A DNA stretch of 64,000 bases from Andrena cerasifolii (lineage: Eukaryota; Arthropoda; Insecta; Hymenoptera; Andrenidae), in assembly GCF_050908995.1 (NCBI RefSeq), contig NC_135123.1, forward strand, positions 12,462,001 to 12,526,000. Direction: 5' to 3'. Shown here in pieces: positions 12,102 through 25,523 of this stretch. Below the pieces are notes generated by a model. The model did not search any database, was not told where the DNA came from, and saw nothing but the letters and a program-made list of their open reading frames with translations. Position 1 is the first letter of the stretch. Each line of letters starts with the position of its first letter. The position numbers and the translations under genes were made by a program.

Positions 12102-12770
12102 CCCAGTGGTGTATTCGACCGATTCAAATTCGTATTCTGATCATCTCACGCGTCCTTTGACCCACGTTCTCACCCGCGGTTCCCTACGTAACGCTATCAC
12201 GCTATCGTGAAATTTACACAAACCCACTCAGTCGCAGACGAATAGCGGATCACACAGGAAGCTACTATGGTGATCAATTCACTTCCGTCGCTCACATGAC
12301 TACGGCAAAGAGAAGGTATACCAAGAGGCGACACTCTGACGAAGAAACTAGTTTTAGAGAGAGACGAAATCCACAACCAATTTAAATGTTTATGCGGTAG
12401 TCGGAATGCGACGGGATTAACAAGAGGCGATAGTAAGACGAAGATATACAGCTGCCTTATACAACCAATTTAAAGGGACAAGCAAACGAAGAACTTCAAA
12501 GATACCGCTTGGAGTGTCGCCTCTTGGTATACTTTCTCTTTGACTACGGAACGAGAAACCATTCGACCAATCCTGTGGCTTCTGTGTCAGCTGATTGGGC
12601 AGCGATCTGATGCATTGCGGGAGCGCCTTTATATATATCAAACAGCTGTGCAGATGTCACAGCGTCACAGCCACTTCTTCCGAAAAAGTAGGGTTCGACC
12701 TATTTTATTTCATTTTCTTATCAACTATTCTCCGTATTCTTTCCAACAGATCTGATATTAATAAGAAAAT
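12102..12770. promoter_or_regulatory. Divergent promoter region, PSS / SPT6
   Basis: 669 bp between the start codons of phosphatidylserine synthase (minus) and SPT6 (plus). It must contain both 5' UTRs and promoters. No strong TATA box was found; an ATATATA-like run lies near 12630. A 237-bp inverted-repeat element occupies its middle, so without the insertion the starts would be about 430 bp apart. Confidence 0.5.
12306..12542. mobile_element. MITE with 31-bp TIRs and 7-8 bp target duplication
   Basis: Terminal inverted repeats at 12306-12336 and 12512-12542 agree at 30 of 31 positions and begin CAAAGAGAA. The flanks carry the direct repeat ACTACGG at 12299-12305 and 12543-12549. This becomes 8 bp (GACTACGG) if the terminal G is counted as duplicated target. 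There is no coding capacity. Internal direct repeats occur, for example ACAACCAATTTAAA at 12373 and 12461. An 8-bp duplication suggests a hAT- or P-type transposase, but the superfamily is uncertain. It sits in the PSS/SPT6 divergent promoter. Confidence 0.85.
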
Positions 12771-15700
12771 ATGGCAGACTACTTGGACGCCGAAGCAGAA
12801 GAGAGCGAGGCAAGTGTTAAAATGTTTTATACACGAGGAATGTAGGCACTCGATTCCGTATAACCTAACGCTCTGTGGTCTTTCAGGAAGAGGCAGAGCT
12901 TGATGCTAAGGAGAGAAGGAAGCTTAAGAAGCTGAAAGTGATGCATGATAGCGAGGATGATGAAGAAGACGATGGTAGGAAGTGATCTACAGATATATTT
13001 ATTACCGAGAAACTACCACTCACTTATGGTCGTTTCTAAGCTATTATTTTCAAGGCTATGTTGTATTTAATAGAATGGGAACATTTTTGTAGTGTATGGA
13101 TTAGATTTATGTACTTTTAATACTGTTTAATCTAACAAGGATATCTATGTATTATTTAGAAGAAGAGGGGGAGGTGCCAGGGCTTATTGACGATAACCCA
13201 ATTGATGACAATGATGGGGAGGATAGCGACGCATCGGATGAGTCTGGCAAACGTAAGAAAAGTGACGATGAAGATTTTGACGACCGATTGGAAGACGAAG
13301 ATTATGATCTGCTTGAAGAAAATTTAGGAGTTAAAGTTGAAAGGGTATATAAAGAATGAAAGGAACTTATGGGAAGTATGCTAATGGGGATCTTCTAAAA
13401 TATTATGTTTGTTCTAGAAACGTCGTTTTAAACGTTTACGGAGAATACAAGACGAAGAATCTGAGGGCGAAGAAGAGAAAGAGCAGGGTGATGAAAGAGA
13501 TGCTATCGCTAATGAATTGTTTCAAGTCTCCGGGGATGTATGTTCTTGAGTGAAACTAAGATAAATTATCGGTAAAGAATATCTATAGGAATGTTCATAT
13601 TTATTCATAGGAAGATGACGGAAGAAGCGAAATTAGCCGTAGAGCCGATGCAGAAGAATATGATGACGAAGAAAGCGAAGATGAAGATGATTTTATTGTG
13701 GATGGCGATGGGGTACCCATAACTGAGAAACGGAGGAAGAAAAAGCCTATCTTTTCAGACGCGTAAGAATGACTTGATACATACAAGTAGCGCGCATAAA
13801 TGTTCGACACAATTTAATAATTCGATTCATTGATATAGTGCTTTACAAGAAGCTCAAGATATTTTTGGTATCGATTTTGATTACGACGAGTTTGGAAAGT
13901 ACGGTGAAGATGAATTTGCAGAAGAGGAGGAGGAGGAAGAAGATGAATATCAAGATGAAGTAGAAGACCGACCGAGACGATCCAAAAAACATTTAAAGAA
14001 AAAGAGCTCGAGGAAGAGCATTTTTGAAATATACGAGCCTAGCGAACTTATACGTGGCCATTTTACTGACATCGATAACGAGGTAATTAATTAATCACAA
14101 ATAGTTTTAATTTAGTGCAGACCCTCTTATGCTATATAATATAACGAATTGGGTATTTCAGGTTCGTACTACGGACATTCCCGAACGTATGCAACTTAGA
14201 TCGATCCCGATTACACCAACAACAGAAGGTTCGGATGAATTAGAGCTTGAGGCAGAGTGGATATACAAGCAAGCATTCTGCCAGCCGACAATTTCGGTAC
14301 AAGATGCTCACCTGAACGAAGAAGCCAAAGAAAGAGCCAAAAAGGGTCCACAAACCGTTGGCAAAATTAAGAAAGCTTTGGACTTCATGCGAAATCAAAA
14401 CTTTGAAGTTCCTTTTATCTCATTTTATAGAAAAGAATATGTTTTGCCAGAATTGAACATCAATGATTTGTGGAAGATTTATAAATTCGACGCAAAGTGG
14501 TGTCAGCTTAAACAAAGGCGAGAAAGTTTGTTAAGATTATTTGCGAAGATGAGAAACTACCAGTTAGATGAAATTATGAAAAATGCTGACGCTCCATTAC
14601 CCGAGAACATACGACTCGTTAAAGACGATGATGTCGAACGACTGAAAAGTGCTCAGACTTTCGAAGAATTGAACGATGTTTATCGACACTTTATGCTTTA
14701 CTATAGCCAAGATGTGTCGGTTATGCAGGAGAATCTTCGTATAAAAGAGAAGGAAGCACGCGTGAGAGCTAGACTCGAGAAAAGGAAGCAGCAAATCGCG
14801 GAAGCTGAGGAGAATGGGGATGTTCCTCCGGAAGAAATTATCGAAATGGAAGATGAGGAGGAAGAAGCCGATGACACGTTGAAACAGCCAGTTAGAAAAG
14901 GTCCTTATTCCATTTGCAGAAAGGCTGGCTTGGATGGACTTGCTAAGAAGTTTGGCCTCAATCCAGAACACTTTGCCGAAAATCTCCGTGATAACTATCA
15001 ACGTCACGAAGTAGAACAAGACCCGACGGAGCCAAATGTAGCGGCCAACGAATTTTGCTCAGCCGTTTTTCAGACAAGCGACGAAGTACTCAAAGCTGTG
15101 CAATTAATGGTTGCTATTCAATTAGCTCACGAACCATTAGTACGTAAATGTGTTAGAGAAATGTACATGGAAAGAGCAAAGTTGAGCGTGAAACCGACGA
15201 AAAGGGGAATAAAAGAGATCGATGAAAGCCATCCAATTTATGCATTAAAATATATCAAGGACAAGCCTGTGAGAGATCTTGAGGGCGACCAGTTTTTAAA
15301 ATTAACTATAGCAGAGGAAGATAAATTAGTTACATTGTCGTTCAGCGATGCAGTAGAAGGAAATACTACCAATAATTATATCGACGAAATAAAGCAATTG
15401 TACTACAGGGACGAATTTAGTAAAAGCGTGCAAGATTGGAATGCGCTAAGAACAGGCAGTGTTGAAATAGCTTTAAACCGCATTGTAATACCACAGCTGA
15501 AGAAAGAAATACGGATCACTCTTTTGACAGAGGCAAAGGAATGCGTCATGAAAGCTTGCTGTCGTCGAATGTATAACTGGATAAAAATCTCTCCGTACAA
15601 TTGCGTGTTCCCTGAAGAAGATGACGAAGACTGGAATACCAGTAAAGGAATCCGAGTGATGGGTTTGGCCTATGTACCTGATCCGTCTCAATCTGCTTTC

Positions 15701-18700
15701 ACTTGCATCATTTCCGTGGACGGGGACTGCACGGATTACCTGAGGTTACCGCACTTATTGAAACGCAAAAACAGTTTTAGGGAAAACGAGAAAGCGATGA
15801 AGGAGGCCGACTTATTAGCGATTAAGAATTTCATTGCCACGAAGAAGCCGCACGTTGTGGTAGTAAGTGGTGAATCCAGGGAAGCGTTGATGATAGTGGC
15901 AGATGTGAAGGAATGTATCGCCAGTCTGGTAGAAGATGAACAGTTCTCTTCGATTCAAGTAGAAATATGTGATAACGAGCTTGCTAAAGTTTACGCAAAC
16001 AGTAACAGGGGTACATCGGAATTCAGAGACTATCCAGATTTGTTGAAGCAAGCTATATCCCTAGCTAGGAGACTACAGGACCCACTGTTAGAATTTTCTC
16101 AATTATGTACCATAGACGAAGAATTTCTGTGCCTTAAATATCACCCTTTGCAAGATCAGCTTCCTAAAGAGGATCTTATAGAAAACTTATACTTGGAGTT
16201 TATAAATCGGGTGAACGAAGTGGGAGTAGATCTAAACAGAGCTGTTCAACAGCCTTACACTGCAAATTTAGTACAATTCGTGTGCGGCTTGGGTGCCAGG
16301 AAGGGTCAGGCGCTGCTTAAGATTCTGAAGCAAACTAATCAGAGATTAGAGAATAGAACGCAGCTTATAACGGCCTGTCACATGGGCCCCAAGGTGTTTG
16401 TTAACTGCGCCGGTTTTGTTAAGATAGATACGAATAGTTTAGGGGATAGTACTGAAGCGTACGTGGAAGTTTTGGATGGTTCGCGTGTACATCCGGAGAC
16501 ATACGAGTGGGCTAGAAAGATGGCAGTAGATGCTTTGGAATATGACGACGAAGATGCAAATCCCGCCGGTGCTCTGGAAGAAATTCTCGACTCGCCAGAA
16601 AGGTTAAAAGATTTAGATTTAGATGCATTCGCAGAGGAGCTTGAAAGGCAGGGTTTTGGAAACAAGTGCATTACTCTTTACGACATAAGAGCCGAGCTGA
16701 ATTCAAGGTACAAAGATCTCCGAGTACCCTATGAATCTCTAAATACAGAAAAGTTGTTTGATGTCTTGACAAAGGAGACTCCGGAAACGTTCTACGTGGG
16801 CAAATTAATTCTGGCAACGGTTATTGGAATAAGTCGCAGAAAGCCACAGGGAGAGCAATTAGATCAAGCAAATCCTGTTAGAAACGACGAGACCGGCTTA
16901 TGGCAATGTCCATTTTGTTTGAAAAACGATTTCCCAGAATTGTCAGAGGTGTGGAATCATTTTGATGCTGGCGCGTGCCCTGGAAAAGCGATCGGAGTTC
17001 GCTTGAGATTGGACAACGGAATATCTGGCTACATTCACGTGAAGAATTTGTCCGATAAGCATGTTGCTAATCCAGAAGAAAGGGTACACGTTGGCCAAGT
17101 AATTCATTGTCGCATAATAAAGATCGAGGTGGAACGGTTCAGCGTTGAATGCGCTAGCAAAACGAGCGACCTCGTTGATAAAAATCACGAATGGCGGCCA
17201 CAGAGAGACATTTATTACGACACTGAAGCAGAAGAGAAGGACAAGAAGGTCGAAGAAGATACCAAAAAGGGCCAGCAGAGGCAAACTTACGTGAAACGCG
17301 TTATAATTCATCCCAGTTTCCACAATATAAGTTTCACAGAAGTTGAGAAATTAATGCAGAGTATGAAGCAAGGAGAAGCAGTAATACGACCGAGCAGTAA
17401 AGGGCCTGATCACTTGACAGTAACATGGAAAGTCACTGAGAACATTTACCAGCATATTGATATAAGGGAAGAAGGCAAAGAGAACACGTTTTCTTTAGGC
17501 CGTAGTCTGTGGATCGGCAACGAAGAATTTGAAGATTTGGATGAAATCATTGCAAGGCACATTAATCCAATGGCCGCATACGTGGCTGAACTCTTGGACT
17601 TCAAGTACTATAAATCATCTCTGGAAGGGATCAAAGACAAAGCAGAAGAAATATTGAAAGAACAGAAAAAGCAGAATCCTGGTGGAATACCATACATTGT
17701 ATCTGCTGCTAGGGTATGACACTCCAAATTACTCTTTGATACTTCCATTCAAAGTCTAAACATTTTCCTTTATGTTCTAGAGCTATCCTGGGAAATTTAT
17801 GCTTTCCTATTTGCCTCGAACTCGTTGCCGTCACGAGTATGTCACTATAACGCCGGATGGATATCGATTCAGGGGTCAAATGTTTAGCAGAGTGACCGAC
17901 TTGTTCCGTTGGTTTAAAGAACATTTTAGAGACCCCATACCTGGCCAATCTACACCTGGCACCCCTCACGGAGCTATGACTTCGAAAACGCCATATAACG
18001 ATACTCCAGGAATTAATGGTAAATTGTTTAGTACTGTTATGCCATTCTGCCAGCGTTTATTGTGTTACTTTTATAATCTCCTTTACAATGCAGGGGTGAA
18101 TCCAGACGCAATACAGAGAGTAGCCCAGAATATGCCGCACCATATGCTGCACTCGCTGACAAAGGTAGCAAGCCAGACTCCACACCATTATCCACCCTAT
18201 ACCCCAGGAACAGCCAGTGTCAATAACTATGGAATGTATGGAAGTACACCTTATACACCTTCAGGCCAAACTCCATTTATGACTCCGTATCATACTCCAC
18301 ACCATACGCCTCACCATCCACAGACTCCTAGCCATGCTCAAGGGCCATTTTTACAACCAATCCCTCCTGTCATGAATTCCAATACACATAGACCACCAAG
18401 AACGCATAGGCCCGTTTCTGCCGCGGCTGATACAACAAATTGGATGAAAGCTGCCGAAGCTTGGGCACGTTCCAAGCAATCGACATCGAAGGACTTGTAA
18501 GTATACAATTTAATATAAATGTCAATGTGGAAGCCACAATGAAACATCGCCCTTCCGATTTTTAGCAACAACACTACTCCCAGATATGACGACTCTAGGA
18601 GAACACCACGGAATCAAGAGACCCAAAATGACAGAGCAACTCCACGAAATAGAACGCCATCTGATCGGACTCCGTCTTATAAGTCTCCCAGAGGGACTCC

Positions 18701-18770
18701 ATTCACAAATTCTAGTCCTCGGAGTATGTCTCTGAGCGGAGATGGCACACCTTTGTACGACGAAAGTTGA
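12771..18770 (+). CDS. Spt6: Transcription elongation factor and histone chaperone SPT6
   Basis: Ten exons: 12771-12809, 12887-12974, 13160-13344, 13418-13537, 13611-13762, 13839-14082, 14162-17713, 17781-18018, 18094-18496 and 18566-18770. The CDS is 5,226 nt (1,741 aa; human SUPT6H is about 1,726). SPT6 travels with RNA polymerase II, chaperones histones H3-H4 and binds the phosphorylated polymerase linker. Visible in order are a very acidic N-terminus (MADYLDAEAEESE...), a central core with a YqgF-like segment (about 790) and helix-hairpin-helix region, an S1 domain (about 1226, ISGYIHVKNLSDK), and tandem SH2 domains (about 1320-1510, with VKRVIIHPSFHNISF and EAVIRPSSKG). A Thr/Pro/His-rich tail with repeated TPH/TP motifs follows. 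The first intron (12810-12886) starts GC rather than GT, with consensus AG|GCAAGT. One exon of 3,552 nt holds most of the protein. Confidence 0.97.
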
Positions 18771-21700
18771 AACAATAATACCTTGTAGCTAGGACAATTG
18801 GTTACCTGAAACTATACTCTGCTCTACAAACGAAGAAGCGAGTGAGTCGGAACCATAACGCATGATCTTCATTTTTGCCCGCTGGCATAGATCATTTTCT
18901 ATGATCCAAAGTATTTATTACGAGTACAAATTATAGATCTTTTCTAGTTTCTCTTTCCAGACTTCTTCAAATATTTAAGTCACACCAAACAAAGGGGCAG
19001 GATCGAATGAAATTGATTTCACGTATATTCCTTATTTCCGTTCAGCGACGCATTCTTTCCATTCGCAAAAATGTTCTACAGTGCTCCATTTCCATGTATA
19101 CGTAATATGTAAAATATTCTACCTCAGTGAAATTACATTCTCAAACAGTAATTATACAACGATATATTTATAAATGTTTGCTCAATGCATCGCATTATCA
19201 TTTCATTTCATAAATCATGGAATTCAGACGAAAACATACCGCCCCAATCAGGAATTATGCGTAAGTTTTGTTTGTACGAGAAGCAATTTGATACTAATGT
19301 ATTACTATAAGAGTATGCAATTTCGACATATATATATATTTTACTATGAAAGATTAGTAAGATTAAATATATACTGATTAAAATGCCTCTTCCTTCAACC
19401 ATTTATAAATTCACGATTTCGATGCAAAGTACTCTGCCGATTTCTTTAGTTTCGATATGGACAAATTTCGGAGCAATGTTTCAAATAAATTTCAGAAATG
19501 AAGACTCATTCTAATAGTAGACTTCGCATTGTCTCTTGAATCAAAACAACGATAAATGTTAGGGAGGGAAGTATTGCAGCTCGGCGGATGCATTCGAAAT
19601 GAAGCTCATAATGTTTAGGTAAAATCTTAACGAATATACGACGACTTCGTGTAAAATCATCGAAACCAGTTATAACGACTCGACCATATTTGGAACGGAT
19701 TTTTACGTTCGTATGGTCGCACAACGGTCCCAACTTCCCACACATTGGTACGCACGTTGCCGGAGATGCAGAGGCATATGATTCATCCAGAATGAATCTT
19801 TTTTAAACGGCGTAACCGTCCCGCGGTCGAAAATATAGACTCGGGTACGTACATTCCTACAAAGCTTCCCCATAGTAGACGGACGATAGGCGCATTCGTT
19901 TCAAGGTAGCGTATTCAAATTGCAGATAATTACGTAATATGAATGGTGCTACATTGAAATCTCTAAATTCGATTCGACGAGCACAATAAAATGCTTATGA
20001 CCTGCCTATTCCTTTTTACGTTTCCGACTGATAAGCTATATAGCTACTTCTGAGTATCAACGACTTACATACTCGGTGGACAGTAATAATTCTCTTCCTG
20101 TCGCCCATCGCCTTACTCCTTCACCGCGATGTCGCAGCGAAGAATGGAGAAGACTTGGATTCCTGCTGCATTCGCACCCGATAAACGAAGCTAACGCGGA
20201 TGCACCGGTTGTCTTTTTCAAACGCGTCGTACATAAAACCATCGCACTTTTGTTAAACAATAAAACGGTACTACGAGTGCGCGGTGGAAGGACCCCGCGT
20301 GACACGTCCTGTTACGACTCAACACAACGCTGTGCGTTCAAACGGGCCAATCCGGATGAACCGATCGCGCGGCTCGACCAATGGGAGGGCGAGTATGTTC
20401 CAGCCGTTGGACAAGGCGCACGTATGTGTCGTGCGTGTTGCCAAACGGTAACTGGTGTGAATCGCTGGAATACACAGGGATACTCGCATGTCGCAATAAA
20501 AGCAGCTAGCTAGTCCGGCGACCGTTCAGATCTCCTTGTGCATTATTGACGAGTTGTACGTGGGCTGTTCCTGCTCCAGGATCTTTGCGGCCAAGTGGGA
20601 TATACCGTTTCTTTGTTCCGACCTGAGGTGAAGCCAGGTATGTCGAGCAATTTGCTGGGAATGGGTGACAAGAGATTGCATCGCGACAAAGGGACGCGAC
20701 CAATTCGAACAAAGAGACGCCGTACCGGTCACCTCGCGTGCGTGTGTTCTATTGATACGCTCGATCGACGCGCGATACGAAACAAAGAGCGCCTTGTTGT
20801 TTTTATTTAGCAAGACCAGTCGACATACTCCGCGTTCGATTTACAAGCGTGACTGCGGTACGTTTCCTTGTGCGCGATCATGCGTACAAGTAATCGTACC
20901 GCTTTGGCTTTCCACGGATCCGTTTGAACGAGTCCTTCCGTATATTTGTTGTTAACTGTTAAGAGCGGCACAGGAATTGCGTCTCAACCGGGTCGTTCAC
21001 CGACGTGTCAAGGTGCATTAGACGTTATTCCCTTGACACCGCGTCAATGTACCGTGAGGGGAGATTTTGAACGTGTTCCAGCAGGATTCTCCTTCCAATG
21101 TCCGTAGTAGCTCCGTTTACATAAGGAAGCAGGCGCACAATAGCACATAGACACTCGGGATTTGCCAACAATGTATTTTATTGTCTCTAGATAAGATAAG
21201 AGGACAGATTATTATCCAATGCTTTCCTCCGAAATCTTTCCCCGTTAATGTTACGACGCTTGAGAAAGGCGTAGTAGGAAAATAGTGCCTAGCTTCTTTG
21301 TGTAGTTTCTTTGTTCGAAATGTGTACCTCGCGTCGAAGTGTTACGACACGAGATTGCTTATTAGAGAAGTACTCTTATGTATTTCCAAGAAAGAAATAT
21401 GAAGGGTGAGAGGTGAAAATTAAGATAATATCGGATTGGAAAATTTCCTATAAATTCATGGCATTTCCTTATAGTGACCCCGCAATGGCTACTGCTACAG
21501 AATCGCCCGTCAACAGTGAACGTAAGTGATTACATATTTTTTTACAATCTACGAGCGGAAATATTTATTCAAGTAAAAAAAAGTGTAACAAACTTTACAA
21601 ATATACACCGAACTTTGAAAAGTTTATCTAATCTTCCCTGTGCAATACTACACATGTATATAAAGTTCTTGATCTGTGCTAATTTGTTTACGCGGTTTGC

Positions 21701-24700
21701 AATACCAATACATGGTATCCTCGAATCGATTGAGTCGCCTATCGAGCTGTTCTTTGTAATATGATTCCCACATCGCCAGTCGAGTAATGTACCGAAACAT
21801 CGCAGGAAACAAAGGAGCCGTTTGCCAAATTAAGTGTAACACGATTTAGGCATGCTTCGATACGGAGTGAGTCTGACAAAGGATCCTTAATTAGTAAGGC
21901 AATTTAGGTGGCAGTAGGAGCACACCCAAAGGCAGCAGAAAGTAGATAGTTGCCGAGAAGAGGTCAGAGCCCTCCATTGGCGTCCTCGGTGAAGTGCAGT
22001 CTGCACTTCGCCGTGGCAACTGCAGCTTGACTCGACTGCAGTGCTCGAACGACTTTCAGTGGTTCTCAAACCTGACGCATTCAATAAATTGCATCTTCAA
22101 TAATAAATCATCCACGCAATATTGTTACGATTATTCTCGACAATTTATACGTCTTTTGCTCCGATCCATTTAATTCTTCTTTAATTCGGCAATTTTTATG
22201 ATCACGAACTTCACTGATCTATTAAGGCCTTTTTCACCGAAGAAGATCTTTAGCTACTATTACGTAGAACGATTATCACAGAGGACCTTCTTCAATCACC
22301 ATTTTTCCAAGGAATCTTATAAAAGACCTTATAGACTCCACCACTTTTAAATATCCCACGTTTTAATTTGCATCGAATTTGAATATTCCTCCAAATGATC
22401 TCGTTAACGTGCGACGAAGTTTACAGGCGAAAAAAGAAAACTGAACCCGACGGAACGATTACTTAAGCATGGCTTCGTTACGAGTAATTTCGCGGCCGTT
22501 GCCAATTTCGCAATGCGAATAATTACTCGCGATCGTATCGATTTCCCATTATCTGGCTCCGTGCGGACGGTACATAAAACCGACTTCGCTATAGCGTTCC
22601 GCGTATCGATAAATAATGCTGCCTCAGAATTCGAAGCGGCGTCGATCAGCGCACGCGACAAAAAACTAGCGTCCCTCTTTTTTCGTCCCTTTTCTTGCAG
22701 CACGAGTTCTCTCGCGCGCAAGGGAACGCGACTCGAGGCTCTCTCGCGCGCACGTGAAAGACCCACGGTTCGCTCGTTGACTCTCGGTCGACTTAAAAGA
22801 GCATACACGGTGACATTGAAGTGCGTAGGTTAATCCGATTGTCGTCGCCGGACAGCGTGCAAGATACATCGGCCGAGACATCCATAAGCGTTTCTCGGGG
22901 TCCTCGGGGAGAAACTCTCTCCGCTCGAATTTCTTTCTACCTTAAAGGGACCCGCGATAAATCGTGTTTTTAAAACGATGCATTTTTCCTCGGTCGGACG
23001 GCTCTACCTCTTTCACCTCCGCCTTTTTTCGCGCTCTTTTTCGCTAAAGCTTCTTCAGATCCAATTAGATGTAATGAGCGAGCGGGGCTCGTTAAACCTC
23101 TTGCGAGATCAAGATCCCACTAATCCTCTTTTTACCGAATGCGTCTCCTTCTTTTTTTCTTCGGGGAAGAATGTAAATCGGATTATGGGATCTAGTCCGT
23201 GTACGAAATATCAAGATTTACGTGTCCGATGTATCCGAGGGGGAATGGATCTTGTTAGCCGTGCGATAGAATACTGTACAACGACGGAACGGAACGTTAG
23301 GGAGTCACATTTAAACGACACATAACGAGAAGTTAGCTGGAGCCTTTGCCAAACAATGCAGACAGTTTCGTGCGGATCCGGGGCGCCTCCGTCGAACATC
23401 ATGGCTTCCCGATTTCTGCGCAATTTACCGCGGTTCGTGACCAGTAGAAAAAGGGGGGGCGGCTGCATCATTAACGTCGCCCCGTTCCCGTGGTTTCTGG
23501 TTCTGAAAATATTCCACAATATCGATCCGTAATGCGTCGTGGGTATCCGATACCTATTGTTCGATCGCCACATAGGTATCTACGAGCCGAATGGAAAAGT
23601 TTACGGAACGAAGCGGCGCCGCCGTTCGCGACCTATATTTTATTGTTTCGATTCCTTTCGACGATTCCCTCCCGACGTTTACCATAATCGAGTCTGCTCG
23701 TCGCGACTTGTTAAAAGGGACAGCGGAATCAGGGTAGAATAAGGAAAATGGCCAGCCGGGCTTATGGCGGTTGGAGCTCCTGGATAAGGGATGCGTCGGT
23801 TCAGGAAATTGGAGTCGTGGCATTCTGCAAGAGCAATCTACTCCAAATATAGACGGTGGACCCAGCCCGAGGAAGAAAAAAATATTGGTGAATCACTCGT
23901 TGGAAATCGGAGAGGGACGATGGCTGAATTATTTGCGGACCCAACCCTTGGGAGGGTGATTCAGTTGGCGAAAGAATTAAAGGACGTGCTTCTATCCGCT
24001 TCAGAGATTTCTGCTACTTATCTCTGATTGCTTATTGAGAACCGTAGGCGACAGCGAGGCGGAGAATTTTACGTGGTCTTTGCCGAAGACGAGAGGCCAG
24101 TGGTCCCTGTTATCTGGTACGAAGGCTCACCGCAGCTTCAAGTAAATTCAAGTAGACGTGCTTAACACGGATATTGGAACAATCCAAGGAAGATTGCTCA
24201 GCATTCCGGGTTCCCTTCGGCATCTGTATACTGCAAAGTCGTCGGTTCAAGCATTGCGCCCGTAGTGGCGCAACCCAGCAAGGGCGAGATCCAGCTGCAG
24301 GGCCAGATTTATAGTGGAACCTCTTGGGGAAATAGGGCGCGGTTACGTAAAATCTTCGCGAACTTCGGAATCAATATCCTGAGGGGTAATTACCATCGAT
24401 CCCGAGGGTGCTTGGTTCCCCGACGCAAGATTAGACTTCCACTTGTCTATGCACGATACTGTTAAGTCGCAAGACATAAAGACTTTACGCTAAGACGTGA
24501 AAACTATCAAGGTTGAAAGAGGCAAGTGTCTTCCCGGAGCTATAGCGTTTTAAACAGAATGCGGCTTCGCAACTCCGCATGAGAGACCTCAAGTACCACG
24601 GCGCAAAAGTAAACGCTGGCTTGCTTATAGGATATACTATATCGCCACGGTAAACGGTCCTCTATTACAGTTCCGTTCCCAGTGACGCAAATCTATAAAC

Positions 24701-25150
24701 GTAGAGCCAAGTAAACGTGCCTGGCGAACTGCGAAATTTCGCAAAGAAGCCCATTGATCAGCAACTTGGCTGCGAGCCTGAGTCGGAACGCAAGAGACCC
24801 TAATTGAGTTCGGGTAGATGGTATTGTACGTCTCTACATGAGAATACTTCACCGACCGTTAAAGCCCAAGTACCCCTCAACTGATCTGCACGCAGTAGCA
24901 AGGAATCCTCAGCAAGCAACCTTCTGCCCCACCTGCGCCTCTGTCTGCACCGCGTAGAAATTTACGAAACGACATGGAGAAACTCGAGAAGAAAATTTCG
25001 CGAGTGGAAGTCGCCCATTGATTAGCAGCAGCTGGTGGCTGCGAGGCAGAGGGAAAAGTGTAAGAGAGGCCCGAGGGTGGACGGGGTTGGACAGATGGCA
25101 TTTTACGCCTCCACGTAGGCTGCCACACGTGCCTAGCGACCGGCAGCCGG
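18771..25150. other. SPT6 3' UTR and gene-poor spacer before stathmin
   Basis: The first kilobase is AT-rich and probably the SPT6 3' UTR; AATAAA occurs near 19483 and 19983. The rest has balanced, CpG-containing composition with scattered open frames (for example 20076-20513 and 22404-22833) that match nothing I recognise and lack convincing splice sites or start contexts. It may include distal promoter sequence of the stathmin gene. One short perfect hairpin lies at 21987-22013. Confidence 0.4.
21987..22013. repeat. Short near-perfect hairpin
   Basis: GAAGTGCAG at 21991-21999 and CTGCACTTC at 22001-22009 are exact reverse complements separated by one base. Three further Watson-Crick pairs and one G-U pair extend the outer stem. 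The loop is too small for a microRNA precursor; it could be a palindromic protein-binding site. Confidence 0.5.
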
Positions 25151-25523
25151 GTCCACGATATAGCCACCGTTAAGCTTGCCGGAGGTGGAGGGGTGGCTTT
25201 TCGTCGGGTAGGCCGCTCGCTGCTGCGGGGGGTGCCGGTCTGCCGCGGCTAGGGGCGCAAGAGGCGCCGGTGGGTGGATATTGAGCGACGCCGAGCGTCG
25301 TGGCGCACTGTGCGGATCAGTCGCCCTCCAGCCACCGCCCCAGTTATACGAGTAGTAGTCGAGCCACTTCCGGCCCTACTCTTTGCTCGTCGGACGTGCC
25401 CTGTACGCCGACATTTCTGCGCCTCTTCCTTTCCTCCTTTCCTTCCCGCCGCGCTCAGCTTTCCATTTCGTTCAGACGCGGTGCTTAGCCGTACAGGGAA
25501 CGAGCTACGGAAACGCTAGAAAT
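25150..25523 (+). promoter_or_regulatory. GC-rich promoter / 5' UTR of stathmin
   Basis: Strongly GC- and CpG-rich stretch directly upstream of the first stathmin coding exon, unlike its surroundings, with no TATA box in the expected place. It most likely holds a CpG-type promoter and the 5' UTR. Inferred from composition and position. Confidence 0.45.

Noticed and set aside
14597..15019. Minus-strand 140-aa frame inside SPT6
   Set aside because: Antisense of a strongly conserved SPT6 exon; no independent signals.
20076..20513. 145-aa plus-strand open frame in the SPT6-stathmin spacer
   Set aside because: No recognisable domain, no supporting promoter or splice context, and overlapping open frames on the other strand; best explained by GC-rich composition.
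22404..22833. Overlapping plus- and minus-strand frames of 106 and 134 aa
   Set aside because: Both strands are open in a CpG-rich stretch and the peptides are Arg/Ser-rich and low in complexity; no family recognised.
24240..24300. GGTTCAAGC-like T-loop suggesting a tRNA
   Set aside because: No matching acceptor stem, D-arm or anticodon arm could be drawn at the right spacing.
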